A stretch of 64,000 nucleotides of DNA, from positions 1,240,001-1,304,000 of the forward strand of contig NZ_CP063141.1 of assembly GCF_014961315.1 (NCBI RefSeq), read 5' to 3'. The position numbers and the translations under genes were made by a program. Shown here one piece after another: positions 26,856 through 37,100 of the stretch. The DNA comes from Thermoflavifilum sp. GTDB lineage: Bacteria > Bacteroidota > Bacteroidia > Chitinophagales > Chitinophagaceae. Numbering within the stretch: position 1 is the first letter of the stretch; every line of letters starts with the position of its first letter. The notes under the pieces are model-generated. The model was not told the DNA's origin and did no database searches. It worked only from the letters and a program-made list of their open reading frames with translations.

Positions 26856-28380
26856 AGCTATGCGCATGCATGCTCGATATGATGTGTTGATTGCCGGAGC
26901 CGGATTTGCCGGTTCTCTGGCTGCCCTGATCCTGCAACGGCTGGGGTTGAGGGTATGCCTGGTAGAAAAAGCCCGGCATCCGCGCTTTGCCATAGGTGAA
27001 TCTTCGACCCCTGCAGCCGACATGATACTCAGGGATCTTGCCCGGGAATATGACCTGCCCTGGTTACAGGCACTTTCTCGTTATGGGACCTGGTGTCGCC
27101 AGTTTCCGGATGTGATGCGGGGCTTGAAACGCGGCTTCAGCTTTTATAAACATCATCCCGGTAAAGCTTTTTATACAGATGCACAACATAGCCATGAGTT
27201 GCTGGTTGCAGCCAGTGCAGATGATGAACATTCCGATACCCAGTGGTTGCGTGCAGATTTTGATGCTTTTCTGGTAAGCAAGGTCCAGGAAGCAGGTATT
27301 GACTACTGGGATGAGACGGAGATTGGGTATATGGCTGATGACGGTGTGCTTTCGTTCGCGTTGCAGCGCGGGGAGGTGTGTGATGGTATACAGGCCGATT
27401 TTTTTATCGATGCCACAGGAAGCCCGCATCTGCTGCAGCGGCTCTTTCAGGTGCCGTGCACAGCCGATAATTTTTATACGAACTCTTTTGCCGTGTTTTC
27501 TCATTTTGAGCAGGTACCGCTCTGGGAGGATATGGTTAAACACCTGGGATACGATACAGGGGATTATCCCTATCGTGCTGATTTTTCGGCGCTGCATCAT
27601 ATCCTCGATGAGGGCTGGATGTGGATGTTGCGTTTTGATGATGGCCGCGTAAGCATAGGTTTTGTGGTCAACGGCCATCTCGATCCGATGGAAGGCATGT
27701 CGGCCGTTGAGGTCTGGCATCGGCTATTGGGTCGATATCCTTCTCTGCTGGCCCTGATGCAGGGCGCCCGACTTTCTGCACAGCCAGGCAAATTACTGCG
27801 TTCGGCACGTTTACAAAGACGACTGCAACAGCTTGTGGGTCATCGATGGGTGGCATTGCCACATACGGCAGGATTTGTGGATCCGTTGTTCAGTCCAGGT
27901 AACGCTTTTACGCTTTCCGGATTGGAAAGCATTATCCGGATTTTTCAACAACCTCAGGCCAGAGATAGGGAAAAGGCCCTTCAGCTATATGCACGAGAGA
28001 TTGAAGATGCATTGCAACTGATGGATAAACTCATCGCCGGCTGTTATCGCACGATGGCGCATTTTCAGATGTTTCAGGCATGGAGTATGGTATATTTTGC
28101 CTGTACGCTTGCCTATGAGCAATATCAGATGAGCCGTATGATGCGTGCGCCGGAAGCGTTGCCGGAAGGGTTCTTGCTGGCAAATCGTTCAGAAATCCAA
28201 CACATGGTCAATGCGTGCTGGCGTGTACTGGAAGATTTTCAGCGAAAGGGAAATTATGGGTTGCGCCAGATAGAGGCCTTTACGAATCTCATCCGCCAGC
28301 ACATTGCTCCTTTCAATACGGCAGGCTTGCTCGATCCTTCAGTGCACAACATGTACCGACATACTACGGCTCAGGTTTAA
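26848..28380 (+). CDS. FAD-dependent halogenase-like monooxygenase
   Basis: About 510 residues. The FAD-binding start is VLIAGAGFAGSLAA, followed by FAIGESSTPAADMIL as in the GEST motif of flavin-dependent halogenases, DFFIDATGSP, GWMWMLRFDDGRVSIGF and FVDPLFSPGNAFTLSG (compare FIDPLFSTG). The WxWxIP motif that marks halogenases is altered to WMWML (Trp257, Trp259; isoleucine-proline lost). Lys94 in GLKRGFSFY is a candidate for the conserved lysine that relays hypochlorite. Halogenation is thus possible but not assured; related proteins oxidise or reduce without halide. The start is uncertain: GTG 26830 and ATGs at 26848, 26860 and 26866 are all in frame. Last gene of the three-gene operon; the next gene is convergent only three bases away. 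Confidence 0.8.
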   Translation: MLKAMRMHARYDVLIAGAGFAGSLAALILQRLGLRVCLVEKARHPRFAIGESSTPAADMILRDLAREYDLPWLQALSRYGTWCRQFPDVMRGLKRGFSFYKHHPGKAFYTDAQHSHELLVAASADDEHSDTQWLRADFDAFLVSKVQEAGIDYWDETEIGYMADDGVLSFALQRGEVCDGIQADFFIDATGSPHLLQRLFQVPCTADNFYTNSFAVFSHFEQVPLWEDMVKHLGYDTGDYPYRADFSALHHILDEGWMWMLRFDDGRVSIGFVVNGHLDPMEGMSAVEVWHRLLGRYPSLLALMQGARLSAQPGKLLRSARLQRRLQQLVGHRWVALPHTAGFVDPLFSPGNAFTLSGLESIIRIFQQPQARDREKALQLYAREIEDALQLMDKLIAGCYRTMAHFQMFQAWSMVYFACTLAYEQYQMSRMMRAPEALPEGFLLANRSEIQHMVNACWRVLEDFQRKGNYGLRQIEAFTNLIRQHIAPFNTAGLLDPSVHNMYRHTTAQV

Positions 28381-28383
28381 TAT

Positions 28384-31300
28384 TCAGGGTAATGCTGTCG
28401 TGCCATTTAACAGGGCATTTTTGAAATCCCGGGCATCAACCCTGCGGGTGTTGTATGTGCGCAAATAACGTTGATGGGCGGAGTCAACAGGATAATGTAC
28501 CTGTGGACCGTAGGGATAGGCAGGCATACCATGGAAAGGTAATGGCTCAACGGTCTGGCTGCAGGCCGTATTCAAATCCCCATCTTTCACCCATCCTTCG
28601 GTGTAAAGCACAAAATCGCGTGTCCAGCCTTCAGGTAATGCAGGAAGCCGGGTAGCATCGAATGCCAGGGCAATTTCATCACCAGCGTTGGCAATGATAT
28701 ATTCATCATCGGCCTTTTGCAGCAGGGGTAACACATCGCCATAGCGTGTATAGTATCCTGTGAGATCACGCCAGTGCTGGCCCGTACTCACCCGATCATA
28801 ATCATACCATTGCGGACCATAGGGGCTTCCCCGATGATAGGAAGCGGAATATCCCCGATAGTGCAGGTTGGCGCTTTGCATGGGAATCGATGTAATACGA
28901 ACAGGAGCTGCGGGTGGAGTGGTTGTAAAAAATGCTTGATCCCAGTAGATCTGCATGGTCGTTCGGATACGAATCCGTCGATCATGAGGCGTAAGAAATT
29001 TATGGGATAAATTCACCACAATCATTTTATCTCTGCCCATGGGGAATCCCATATTGGGGATGACGGTTTGCCATGCACCGGCTTTATTGATCACCTGCAC
29101 AATCGGCGACTGTTGGTGATAATGCGATGTTTGGCTGAGCGCGGTGTTGATGCTGGCATCAGTGGGCATAATCCATCCGCGTAGAAATAGCAGGAGGCTA
29201 TCGTCGCGCACCGCTGCAGGGCCCAGGTCTAAGATGAGGTCGTGCAGAGGCGTTAATCCCTGGTATTTTCCAGGTGAAAAATCAGACACATACTGAAAAT
29301 CGTAATGTTGCAGAAGCGGCAACAAATTGTGACCATGCTCGTCTGTAGCGCGAATGGGTAGATGGGGCCGGGCTACCTGATACAGGATCAGGTCTGGATA
29401 GGGCGGAGGCACAAAACGTTCATCTGTGTACACCTGTACAGAATCTGGATGATCTATTGCAAAAAGCCTGAGCTTATCGAGGTAAATCGTTTCCCAGAGC
29501 TCTTCGGTGATGCGTAGCTGATAAAGCCCATTGCGGGGTTGCAGCGCCTGGCCGGGAATGAGCAGGTATTCTTTCGAAGGTTCAGGAGATGCGTAGGTGG
29601 TGTCGCTGCCGTGAATGGCAAATGGTACCCCCAGAATGCTACGCCACATGATGTCTTTCAGGAAAATGAATTTTTTCCCATTCCAGGTGTAAAGGAACGG
29701 GCAGGATCCTTTCAGTTGTTCCTGTTCCAGAATGCGCTGTTTGCTTGTGGGATCCAGCACGGTTTGCGGTACTCCGTTAGGCCAGAGGATACGTACAGCG
29801 TCAATGCGTCGGCGCTGGCCAACACCAAATTCGGTAAGATTGCTTTTCACGGTCTTCAGCTGGTATAGATCGCCGGCTTTTAGTTCGATCTGGGCACCGA
29901 TACCGGCGCGGTTGTTTTTGCTGTTGCCGTAGGCGAGTCCGGTGAGTTGTATCTGAATAAAATGATTCAGGTTACCGCCGTCGTTGCGCAGCAGACGTGT
30001 ACCCGAAGGGCCAGCCAGAAAAATATCTTCGTCTCCATCCAGATTGAAGTCGGCCAGGCGCATCCGATAAGCCTGCAGATTTTCTTGCGGAAGGAGATCA
30101 CTGACATCCATGAACCCTTTTGCTCCTTCATTGTGAAACAATTTAATCCCCTGTGTACCGCCCTGCAGGGGAATCCCGGCTACACAGATATCTTCATGGC
30201 CATCGTTATCTATATCCACGAATGCTGCATCATATACCCGCACATCTTTCAGCGCCCGTGTAAGTTGCGCTGAGGCCAGTTTATCAACGACAAAATGATG
30301 ATCCGGTCGGTTTTCCAGCAGGGTGCAGGTACCGTTTTGTCCTCCGGCAATCAGGATATCCAGCAAACCATCGTTGTTATAATCCCCGAAAGCAATTGCG
30401 GTACCCGTATAAGCCGGGTTATCCAGGCCCACCGAATCACTGATATCCTGAAAACGGCCATGTCGCTGATTAGCAAAGAGTTTTACACCATGTTGATCCA
30501 GGCAAATGATGTCCAGATCTCCATCATTATCCCAGTCTCCGAAGTCCATGGACATGGTGCCATCCCTGTCGTTCAATTGCATGGCGCTGGTATTTTCGGT
30601 GAAAGTCCCATCGCCGTTGTTGCGGAAGAACAGATTGCCGTTTTTACCTGTCGCATACAAATCCAGATCGCCATCCTGGTCGAGATCTGCAAACAACATG
30701 TGGGTAACCTGTTCGGCATGGCTTAATCCGATATCATCCCGGATGCGGGTGAAAGAGCCATCGCCATTGTTTTTATACACCACAATACCAGCTGTGGTCG
30801 ATACGAATAAGTCGGGATACCCATCATTGTCATAGTCCGCAAAGCAAGCATCGAGGTCCATGCCCCGATGATCCAGTCCTCCCACCACCCTGCAAGCACT
30901 GAAATTGCCCATGCTGTTGACCAGCAAAGCAGCATGTGAGCGATTACCTGAAGCAGGATATGCCGTGTATAGGAACATATTACCCTCGGCATCATAGTCG
31001 GTTACTGCCAGCACGGCGGGAGGCTGGGAACTGCCCTGTATGCTGGAGAGTCCGCTGGCAGAGGTGGCATCGGTAAACCTCAGTTCATGGAGGATATCGG
31101 CTGCAGATGAAGTTTCCCCGGTACTGGTATCGAGAGCCAGATTGCGAATATTGGTTTCCACATCAAAATAGCCGGCAAACATCTGAGGCATTTGCAGTTC
31201 GTCCAAACCTGTAGCATAAGCACCGGTTAACTTCATCTGGTTATGAAATTGCTTGATGTATGCCAGAGCTGCCTCGGGTTGATGGTTTTGAAGCAGGCGT

Positions 31301-31929
31301 ATCGCTTGTTGAAAGGCCTGCCGGGCTGCAGGCAAGAATTCCGGTGCTATCTTCTGGATGCTCTCCAGGTAAAACTTTGCAGAATCAGGCTGATGATCGG
31401 TGGCCAGGAGTTCGGCAAGCATCAGACGAGGCACCAGATTCGCCGGTCGTAGATGAATGATATGCAACAAAGCCTGTTTTTGGTTATCAGCAGATGAATC
31501 CAGGCTTACCAGTCCGAAATAAGCCCGTACATCGGTAGAATCATTCCGTAACATGGTTTCAAAGACCGATTGGGCCTGTGGAATCTGGTGCCTGGCAAGG
31601 TACACCTGCGCCAGGGTAAGCCACAGATCGGGTTGTCGGGGAAATCGATTCAGTCCGGATCGAGCAATCTTTTCGGCATCATCATAGTTTTTTTTCAGGA
31701 GATATAGCCGACAAAGCGCGATGTAGTTAGCGACATCCTGTGGGTTTTCCTGCACCGCCTTTTGAAAAGCTAATTCGGCTTCATTCAGTTTATTTTCCGA
31801 AAGGTATTCCAGCGCCAGTTCCCGCGGCGTGTGTCCGGATGATGAAGATTGCGGCTGAGTCTGGTTTTTACAACCTAATACCAGCCACAACCCTATTGCT
31901 GAACAAACAAGCAACAACTGATTTTTCAT
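28384..31929 (-). CDS. TPR and FG-GAP/ASPIC repeat lipoprotein
   Basis: 1181 residues with a lipoprotein signal ending WLVLGC. Parts in order: a TPR region (about 35-240; ALEYLSENKLNEAELAFQKA, AEKIARSGLNRFPRQPDLWL and others), an FG-GAP propeller (about 290-650) with six intact loops such as DYDNDGYPDLF, DWDNDGDLDII and DFNLDGDEDIF and one degenerate loop DYDAEGNMFLY, an ASPIC/UnbV segment (AGIGAQIELKAG, VRILWPNG), and a 450-residue C-terminal region starting CPFLYTWNGKKFIFLKDI that includes LRITEELWETIYLDKL. This architecture occurs in Bacteroidota and Acidobacteria but has no assigned function that I know. It lies convergent to the halogenase-like gene. It is the fourth ASPIC protein in the window and the only one with TPRs. 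Confidence 0.87.
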   Translation of the reverse strand: MKNQLLLVCSAIGLWLVLGCKNQTQPQSSSSGHTPRELALEYLSENKLNEAELAFQKAVQENPQDVANYIALCRLYLLKKNYDDAEKIARSGLNRFPRQPDLWLTLAQVYLARHQIPQAQSVFETMLRNDSTDVRAYFGLVSLDSSADNQKQALLHIIHLRPANLVPRLMLAELLATDHQPDSAKFYLESIQKIAPEFLPAARQAFQQAIRLLQNHQPEAALAYIKQFHNQMKLTGAYATGLDELQMPQMFAGYFDVETNIRNLALDTSTGETSSAADILHELRFTDATSASGLSSIQGSSQPPAVLAVTDYDAEGNMFLYTAYPASGNRSHAALLVNSMGNFSACRVVGGLDHRGMDLDACFADYDNDGYPDLFVSTTAGIVVYKNNGDGSFTRIRDDIGLSHAEQVTHMLFADLDQDGDLDLYATGKNGNLFFRNNGDGTFTENTSAMQLNDRDGTMSMDFGDWDNDGDLDIICLDQHGVKLFANQRHGRFQDISDSVGLDNPAYTGTAIAFGDYNNDGLLDILIAGGQNGTCTLLENRPDHHFVVDKLASAQLTRALKDVRVYDAAFVDIDNDGHEDICVAGIPLQGGTQGIKLFHNEGAKGFMDVSDLLPQENLQAYRMRLADFNLDGDEDIFLAGPSGTRLLRNDGGNLNHFIQIQLTGLAYGNSKNNRAGIGAQIELKAGDLYQLKTVKSNLTEFGVGQRRRIDAVRILWPNGVPQTVLDPTSKQRILEQEQLKGSCPFLYTWNGKKFIFLKDIMWRSILGVPFAIHGSDTTYASPEPSKEYLLIPGQALQPRNGLYQLRITEELWETIYLDKLRLFAIDHPDSVQVYTDERFVPPPYPDLILYQVARPHLPIRATDEHGHNLLPLLQHYDFQYVSDFSPGKYQGLTPLHDLILDLGPAAVRDDSLLLFLRGWIMPTDASINTALSQTSHYHQQSPIVQVINKAGAWQTVIPNMGFPMGRDKMIVVNLSHKFLTPHDRRIRIRTTMQIYWDQAFFTTTPPAAPVRITSIPMQSANLHYRGYSASYHRGSPYGPQWYDYDRVSTGQHWRDLTGYYTRYGDVLPLLQKADDEYIIANAGDEIALAFDATRLPALPEGWTRDFVLYTEGWVKDGDLNTACSQTVEPLPFHGMPAYPYGPQVHYPVDSAHQRYLRTYNTRRVDARDFKNALLNGTTALP

Positions 31930-32005
31930 GCAAAAAATCCTCTTCTCAAAAGTAAGATGAAAACTGGTATGCTTTTGGGACTAAATGCACAAAAGCGAGG
32001 TAGTT

Positions 32006-32326
32006 ATGAAACACAAATGGTTCATCATCGGCCTGTGTACATGCATGGTTGCAGGCATGGGTTTGAAAGCATCCGCACAACACCGGTATAAAGATTGGGA
32101 TGATCACCGTGAAATGGTGCTATACGACAGAGGACACGGTCATTTGCCTCCGGGCTTGATGAAAAAAATGTATGGCGCGCGTTCGGCGCGTTGTTTTGCC
32201 CCGGGCCACAGGAAATGGCATGAACCTCGAACTGTTTATGTAGTGCCTGCGCCCCCACCAGTTGTTTATGCTCCACAACCCCAACCAGGTGTACATGTGT
32301 GGGTGAACGCACAAGTCGGTTTTTAA
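32006..32326 (+). CDS. Small secreted histidine/proline-rich protein of unknown function
   Basis: About 106 residues from the ATG at 32006; an in-frame ATG at 31985 would put seven residues ahead of the signal. A signal peptide (CMVAGMGLKASAQ) is followed by a basic, His-rich region (HRYKDWDDHREM, RGHGHLPPGLMKKMYG) and a tail of proline repeats (VVPAPPPVVYAPQPQPG). I recognise no family. PPGLxKK segments occur in small envelope proteins of several phyla, but that is too little for a function. A terminator follows. Divergent from the TPR/FG-GAP gene by 76 bases. Confidence 0.65.
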   Translation: MKHKWFIIGLCTCMVAGMGLKASAQHRYKDWDDHREMVLYDRGHGHLPPGLMKKMYGARSARCFAPGHRKWHEPRTVYVVPAPPPVVYAPQPQPGVHVWVNAQVGF

Positions 32327-32350
32327 AAAGGAACTGCTGAAAAACCATGC

Positions 32351-32387
32351 GCATGTGCTGGTGAATCTGGCACATGCTTTTTTATTT
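32351..32387 (+). terminator. Rho-independent terminator after the small secreted protein
   Basis: Exact 8-base stem GCATGTGC at 32351-32358 and GCACATGC at 32370-32377, 11-base loop, then TTTTTTATTTT. It lies 24 bases past the stop codon at 32326 and separates that gene from trehalase. It also overlaps an upstream-extended frame of trehalase (32355), so the later trehalase start is preferred. Confidence 0.75.
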
Positions 32388-32403
32388 TGTGATTTCCAGA
32401 AAT

Positions 32404-32418
32404 ACAGTAATTTACTGT
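32404..32418 (+). promoter_or_regulatory. Palindrome just upstream of trehalase
   Basis: ACAGTAA at 32404-32410, one base, TTACTGT at 32412-32418: a perfect 7-base inverted repeat around a single central T, ending eight bases before the trehalase ATG. Its form and place suggest an operator. I do not recognise a matching -7 box. Confidence 0.4.
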
Positions 32419-32426
32419 TTTGCTTT

Positions 32427-34007
32427 ATGAAGATGAATCGCATATATGTCTGGCTCTGTACAGTTGCACTTTTAAGCAACCATCCCGCTGTTGCACAAAC
32501 GGCCTCGCCGGCAACCCTGTTTCAGGATTTGTTTGTGGATGTACAAATGCAGCAGGTATTTCCTGATGGAAAAACATTTGTGGATTGCATCCCTAAGGTT
32601 TCGCCCGATAGCATCTTAAAAGCTTATCATCAACAGAAAAATCAGCCCGACTTCAATTTAAAGCAGTTTGTAGCCGCATATTTTCGCTTGCCGAAAAATC
32701 AGGTTCTTCCCTACCAATCCAATATTCAGGCAGGTATCCGGCAGCATATTGAAGAGTTATGGAACATACTCACACGCTCACCCGATCAGCAAGATACGTC
32801 GCGATATGGCTCTCTCATTCCGTTGCCCTATCCTTATGTTGTGCCGGGCGGACGTTTTCGTGAAGTGTATTACTGGGATTCTTATTTCACCATGCTGGGC
32901 TTAAAGGAAAGTGGCGACACGACATTGATTGAAGATATGGTGAAAAACTTTGCCTATCTCATCAACCGTTTTGGTTTTATACCCAATGGCAATCGCACCT
33001 ATTATCTCACGCGTTCCCAACCTCCTTATTTTGCCTTGATGGTTGATTTGCTGGCCAGTTTAAAGGGCGATTATGTTTATGCTACTTATCAACAATCTTT
33101 GTTGAAAGAATACGCTTACTGGATGCAGGGTGCTGAAGCGTTACAGCCAGGTAGGGCAATTCGTAACGTGGTAATGTTGCCCGACAGCAGTATCCTGAAT
33201 CGTTACTGGGATGCCAGCAACCAGCCACGCGAAGAATCATATCGTGCAGATGTTCTGGCAGCACGCCAATCTCAGGAGCCCGATACCATTTTTTACCGGA
33301 ACATACGGGCGGCTGCCGAATCGGGTATGGATTTTAGCAGCCGCTGGTTCGCTGATGAGCAGCACATGGGTACCATCATTACTACGGATCTGGTTGCAGT
33401 GGATTTAAATTGTTTGCTGTATCATCTGGAGAAAACCATAGCCAGAAGTTATGCGGTTATGGGCAATTATTTGCAACAAAAACAATATGCTCATCGTGCT
33501 GCGTTGCGAAAACAGGCCCTGCTGAAATATTGCTGGGATAAACAGCGGCAGGTATTTACGGATTATAATTTCGTACGCCAGCAATATTCACCACGAATTT
33601 CGCTGGCCAGCATGTATCCGTTGTTTTTTCAACTGGCCGATTCTTCACAGGCTGCAGCCATGGCCCGACGTATCAAAAACCAATACCTCCAGCCCGGGGG
33701 TGTAGTCACCACCCTCCAACAAACCGGCCAGCAATGGGACGCCCCCAATGGCTGGGCTCCGCTGGAATACATCACCATTCAGGGATTACGGAATTATCAT
33801 TACGATGCGCTGGCCCGGCAAATAGCCATGCGCTGGATACAACTCAATCGCCGGGTGTTCATGAGCACAGGTAAACTCATGGAAAAATATGATGTCATCC
33901 ATATTCAGGAAAAAGCAGGCGGCGGCGAATATCCCACACAAGACGGTTTTGGATGGACAAATGGCGTTTTACTGAAATTAATGAATGAATATCAAGTAAA
34001 AGATTGA
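32427..34007 (+). CDS. treA: Periplasmic trehalase, GH37
   Basis: Hydrolyses trehalose to two glucose molecules in the periplasm. About 526 residues from the ATG at 32427, with a signal peptide cut near NHPAVAQ. Both GH37 signatures are present: PGGRFREVYYWDSYF and QWDAPNGWAP. The general acid is Asp302 in ESGMDFSSRW and the base Glu501 in GGGEYPTQDGFGWTNG, by comparison with E. coli trehalase. Length matches the family. The gene stands alone behind a terminator and a palindromic candidate operator. With the GH65 enzyme 15 kb upstream, it gives this strain a second route for extracytoplasmic alpha-glucoside use. Confidence 0.95.
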   Translation: MKMNRIYVWLCTVALLSNHPAVAQTASPATLFQDLFVDVQMQQVFPDGKTFVDCIPKVSPDSILKAYHQQKNQPDFNLKQFVAAYFRLPKNQVLPYQSNIQAGIRQHIEELWNILTRSPDQQDTSRYGSLIPLPYPYVVPGGRFREVYYWDSYFTMLGLKESGDTTLIEDMVKNFAYLINRFGFIPNGNRTYYLTRSQPPYFALMVDLLASLKGDYVYATYQQSLLKEYAYWMQGAEALQPGRAIRNVVMLPDSSILNRYWDASNQPREESYRADVLAARQSQEPDTIFYRNIRAAAESGMDFSSRWFADEQHMGTIITTDLVAVDLNCLLYHLEKTIARSYAVMGNYLQQKQYAHRAALRKQALLKYCWDKQRQVFTDYNFVRQQYSPRISLASMYPLFFQLADSSQAAAMARRIKNQYLQPGGVVTTLQQTGQQWDAPNGWAPLEYITIQGLRNYHYDALARQIAMRWIQLNRRVFMSTGKLMEKYDVIHIQEKAGGGEYPTQDGFGWTNGVLLKLMNEYQVKD

Positions 34008-34133
34008 TTTCTTTCGCTTTTTCAGGCATAAAAGATATTTTCTTTAACAACTTGAAAATCTTTGCCGTACAAGGCTTTGCGGCCATCAGTGCTATAGCTG
34101 TTTTTGTAAATTGCATGAACTCAATTTCCTGAT

Positions 34134-37100
34134 ATGGAAAATGATGTTTTCGAAACCATGCAGGCCAGTGCAGCTGCTGATGCATCGCGTGATTATCCCA
34201 TACGAATTGTAACGGCTGCCAGCCTGTTCGACGGGCATGATGCCGCCATCAATATCATGCGTCGCATCATGCAAAGCAAGGGTGCGGAAGTTATTCATCT
34301 TGGGCATAACCGCAGTGTGTACGAAATCGCCAAAGCCGCACTGGAAGAAGATGCTGATGCTGTGGCCATAACCAGCTATCAGGGCGGACACATGGAATTT
34401 TTCACCTATCTATACGATTTATTGCACGATAATCAGGGTGAACATATTTTAATTTTTGGTGGCGGTGGGGGAACCATTTTACCGCAAGAAATCACCGAAT
34501 TGCATAATTATGGCATTGCCCGTATTTATTCGCCTGACGATGGCCGTCAGATGGGCCTGGAAGGAATGATTGAAGATGTGCTTCAACGTTGCCGGCAGCA
34601 ACGAAAAATGCGATCGGTAAGTTTTTATGAAACGCAACCAACCATAACTTCCCCGGCCAGATATGTTTTACAGACAAGCAAACCCGTTGTGCAGATTGCC
34701 CGGGCTATTACACTGGCCGAGCTCAAAACAGAGGAAGGTGGAATACCGCAAATCGAAAAAACAGCCCCTGTACTGGGCATTACGGGAGTGGGTGGTTCGG
34801 GTAAATCTTCATTGACGGATGAGATTGTGTTGCGTTTTCTGGAAGCCTATCCCGGGAAGACGGTGGCCATTATTGCGGTAGATCCGTCGCGGCGACGTAC
34901 CGGAGGAGCCTTATTAGGAGACCGGATACGGATGAATACTGCGGGTGATCCACGTGTGTATATGCGCTCGCTGGCCACACGTAACCAGGAAAGCTCTTTA
35001 AGTAAAGCCATTCAAGCGGCTCTTCGGGTGGTACAGGAGGCCGGTTTTGATCTGATTATCCTGGAAAGTGCAGGCGTGGGACAGGGTGATACATCCATTG
35101 TGGATCATTGCGATGTGAGCCTGTATGTGATGACGCCCGAATATGGTGCTGCCTCGCAGCTGGAAAAAATCAATATGCTGGATTATGCCGATGTGATTGC
35201 TATCAATAAATTCGACAAAGCCGGTGCGGAAGACGCCTATCTGGCGGTATGCAAGCAATACCAGCGCAACCATGGGCTCTGGCAGGCCAGGCCCGAGTCT
35301 TTACCCGTGGTGGGTACCATAGCCTCACAATTTCATGATAGCGGTGTAAACCGGTTATTCCAGCTATTAATCGAGCGCATGGAATCGAAAACCGGTGCCT
35401 CGTTTGGCAGGCCACAGTTGAACATTGCGGCAGACCAACATCCTGTTTTTCCCGCCATCATCCCGCCGAGGCGTGCCCGTTATTTGTCCGATATTGTAGA
35501 TACCATTCGCCGGTATAATCAATGGGTAAACACGCAAACTGAGCTGGCCCGCAAATGGTATCAGGTGGAAGGCACCATGGCACAGTTAGCCGACGGCAGT
35601 TCTGAAAAACAGGCGCTTGAAAGGTTAAAGCAGCAACTGCTGTCGGAACTCGATCCGGATTGTCGTGCCCGAATTGAATCCTGGCCTGCCTTACGACAGG
35701 CCTATCAACAAGATGAACTGGTATATCAGGTGCGTGGTCAGGAGGTCCGTCAGCCCTTGTTTTATACAACCTTGAGTGGTACGCGATTGCCCCGGGTGAT
35801 ATTACCCCGATATCAGGACTGGGGCGATTTATTGCGCTGGCAACTACAGGAAAATATGCCGGGCAGTTTTCCCTTCACGGCAGGTGTATTCCCGCTGAAG
35901 CGGACGGAGGAAGAGCCCATGCGGATGTTTGCCGGGGAAGGCTGTCCCGAACGTACCAACAAGCGGTTTCATTATCTGGCGGCAGAACAGCCGGCCCGTC
36001 GTCTTTCCACAGCGTTCGACAGCGTAACCCTGTATGGCGAGGACCCCGCAGAGCAGCCCGATGTATATGGGAAAATCGGCAACAGCGGCGTGAATGTAGC
36101 TACGCTTGATGATGCCAAAAAGCTTTACAGTGGCTTTGACCTCTGTGATCCCCATACTTCAGTAAGTATGACCATCAACGGTCCGGCACCGATTATTCTG
36201 GCTTTTTTCCTGAATGCAGCCATCGATCAGCAATGTGAAAAATGGATCGATGCGCATTCCCGGTGGGATGAAGTTCATGCGCGCATGGCCGAGCTTTTTG
36301 CCCATCATCCCCGGCCCAGGTATTACAATCCGCTTTCTCCCGAACGTCTTCCGGAAGGCCACAATAGCCTGGGCCTGCGCTTGCTGGGCGTAACGGGCGA
36401 TCAGGTGTTGCCTGCCGAAGTGTATGAACAGATCAAAGCCCATACCCTTGCACAGGTGCGCGGCACCGTACAGGCTGATATTTTGAAAGAAGATCAGGCT
36501 CAGAATACCTGTATTTTTTCTACCGAATTTGCCCTGAAGCTGATGGGCGATGTGCAGGAGTATTTTATCCAGCATCGGATGCGGAATTTTTATAGCGTAT
36601 CGATCAGTGGTTATCATATTGCTGAAGCGGGTGCTAATCCTATAACACAGCTGGCTTTTACACTGGCTAATGGATTTACGTACGTGGAATATTACCTGAG
36701 CCGGGGTATGCAGGTTGATGATTTTATGCACAATCTTTCTTTCTTTTTCAGTAACGGTATGGATGCGGAATACAGCGTGATAGGGCGTGTGGCTCGACGT
36801 ATCTGGGCAAAGGCCATCCGTTATCTTTACAAAGGCAATGAGCGCTCACAGAAGCTGAAGTATCATATTCAAACCAGTGGCCGCAGCTTGCATGCGCAGG
36901 AGATTGACTTTAATGATATACGCACCACCCTGCAGGCATTATATGCGATTTACGATCATTGCAATTCCCTGCATACCAATGCTTATGATGAAGCCATCAC
37001 CACGCCTACAGAAGAAAGCGTACGACGGGCTATGGCTATTCAACTCATCATCAACCGCGAACTGGGCACCGCCAGGACAGAAAATTTTATTCAGGGTTCG

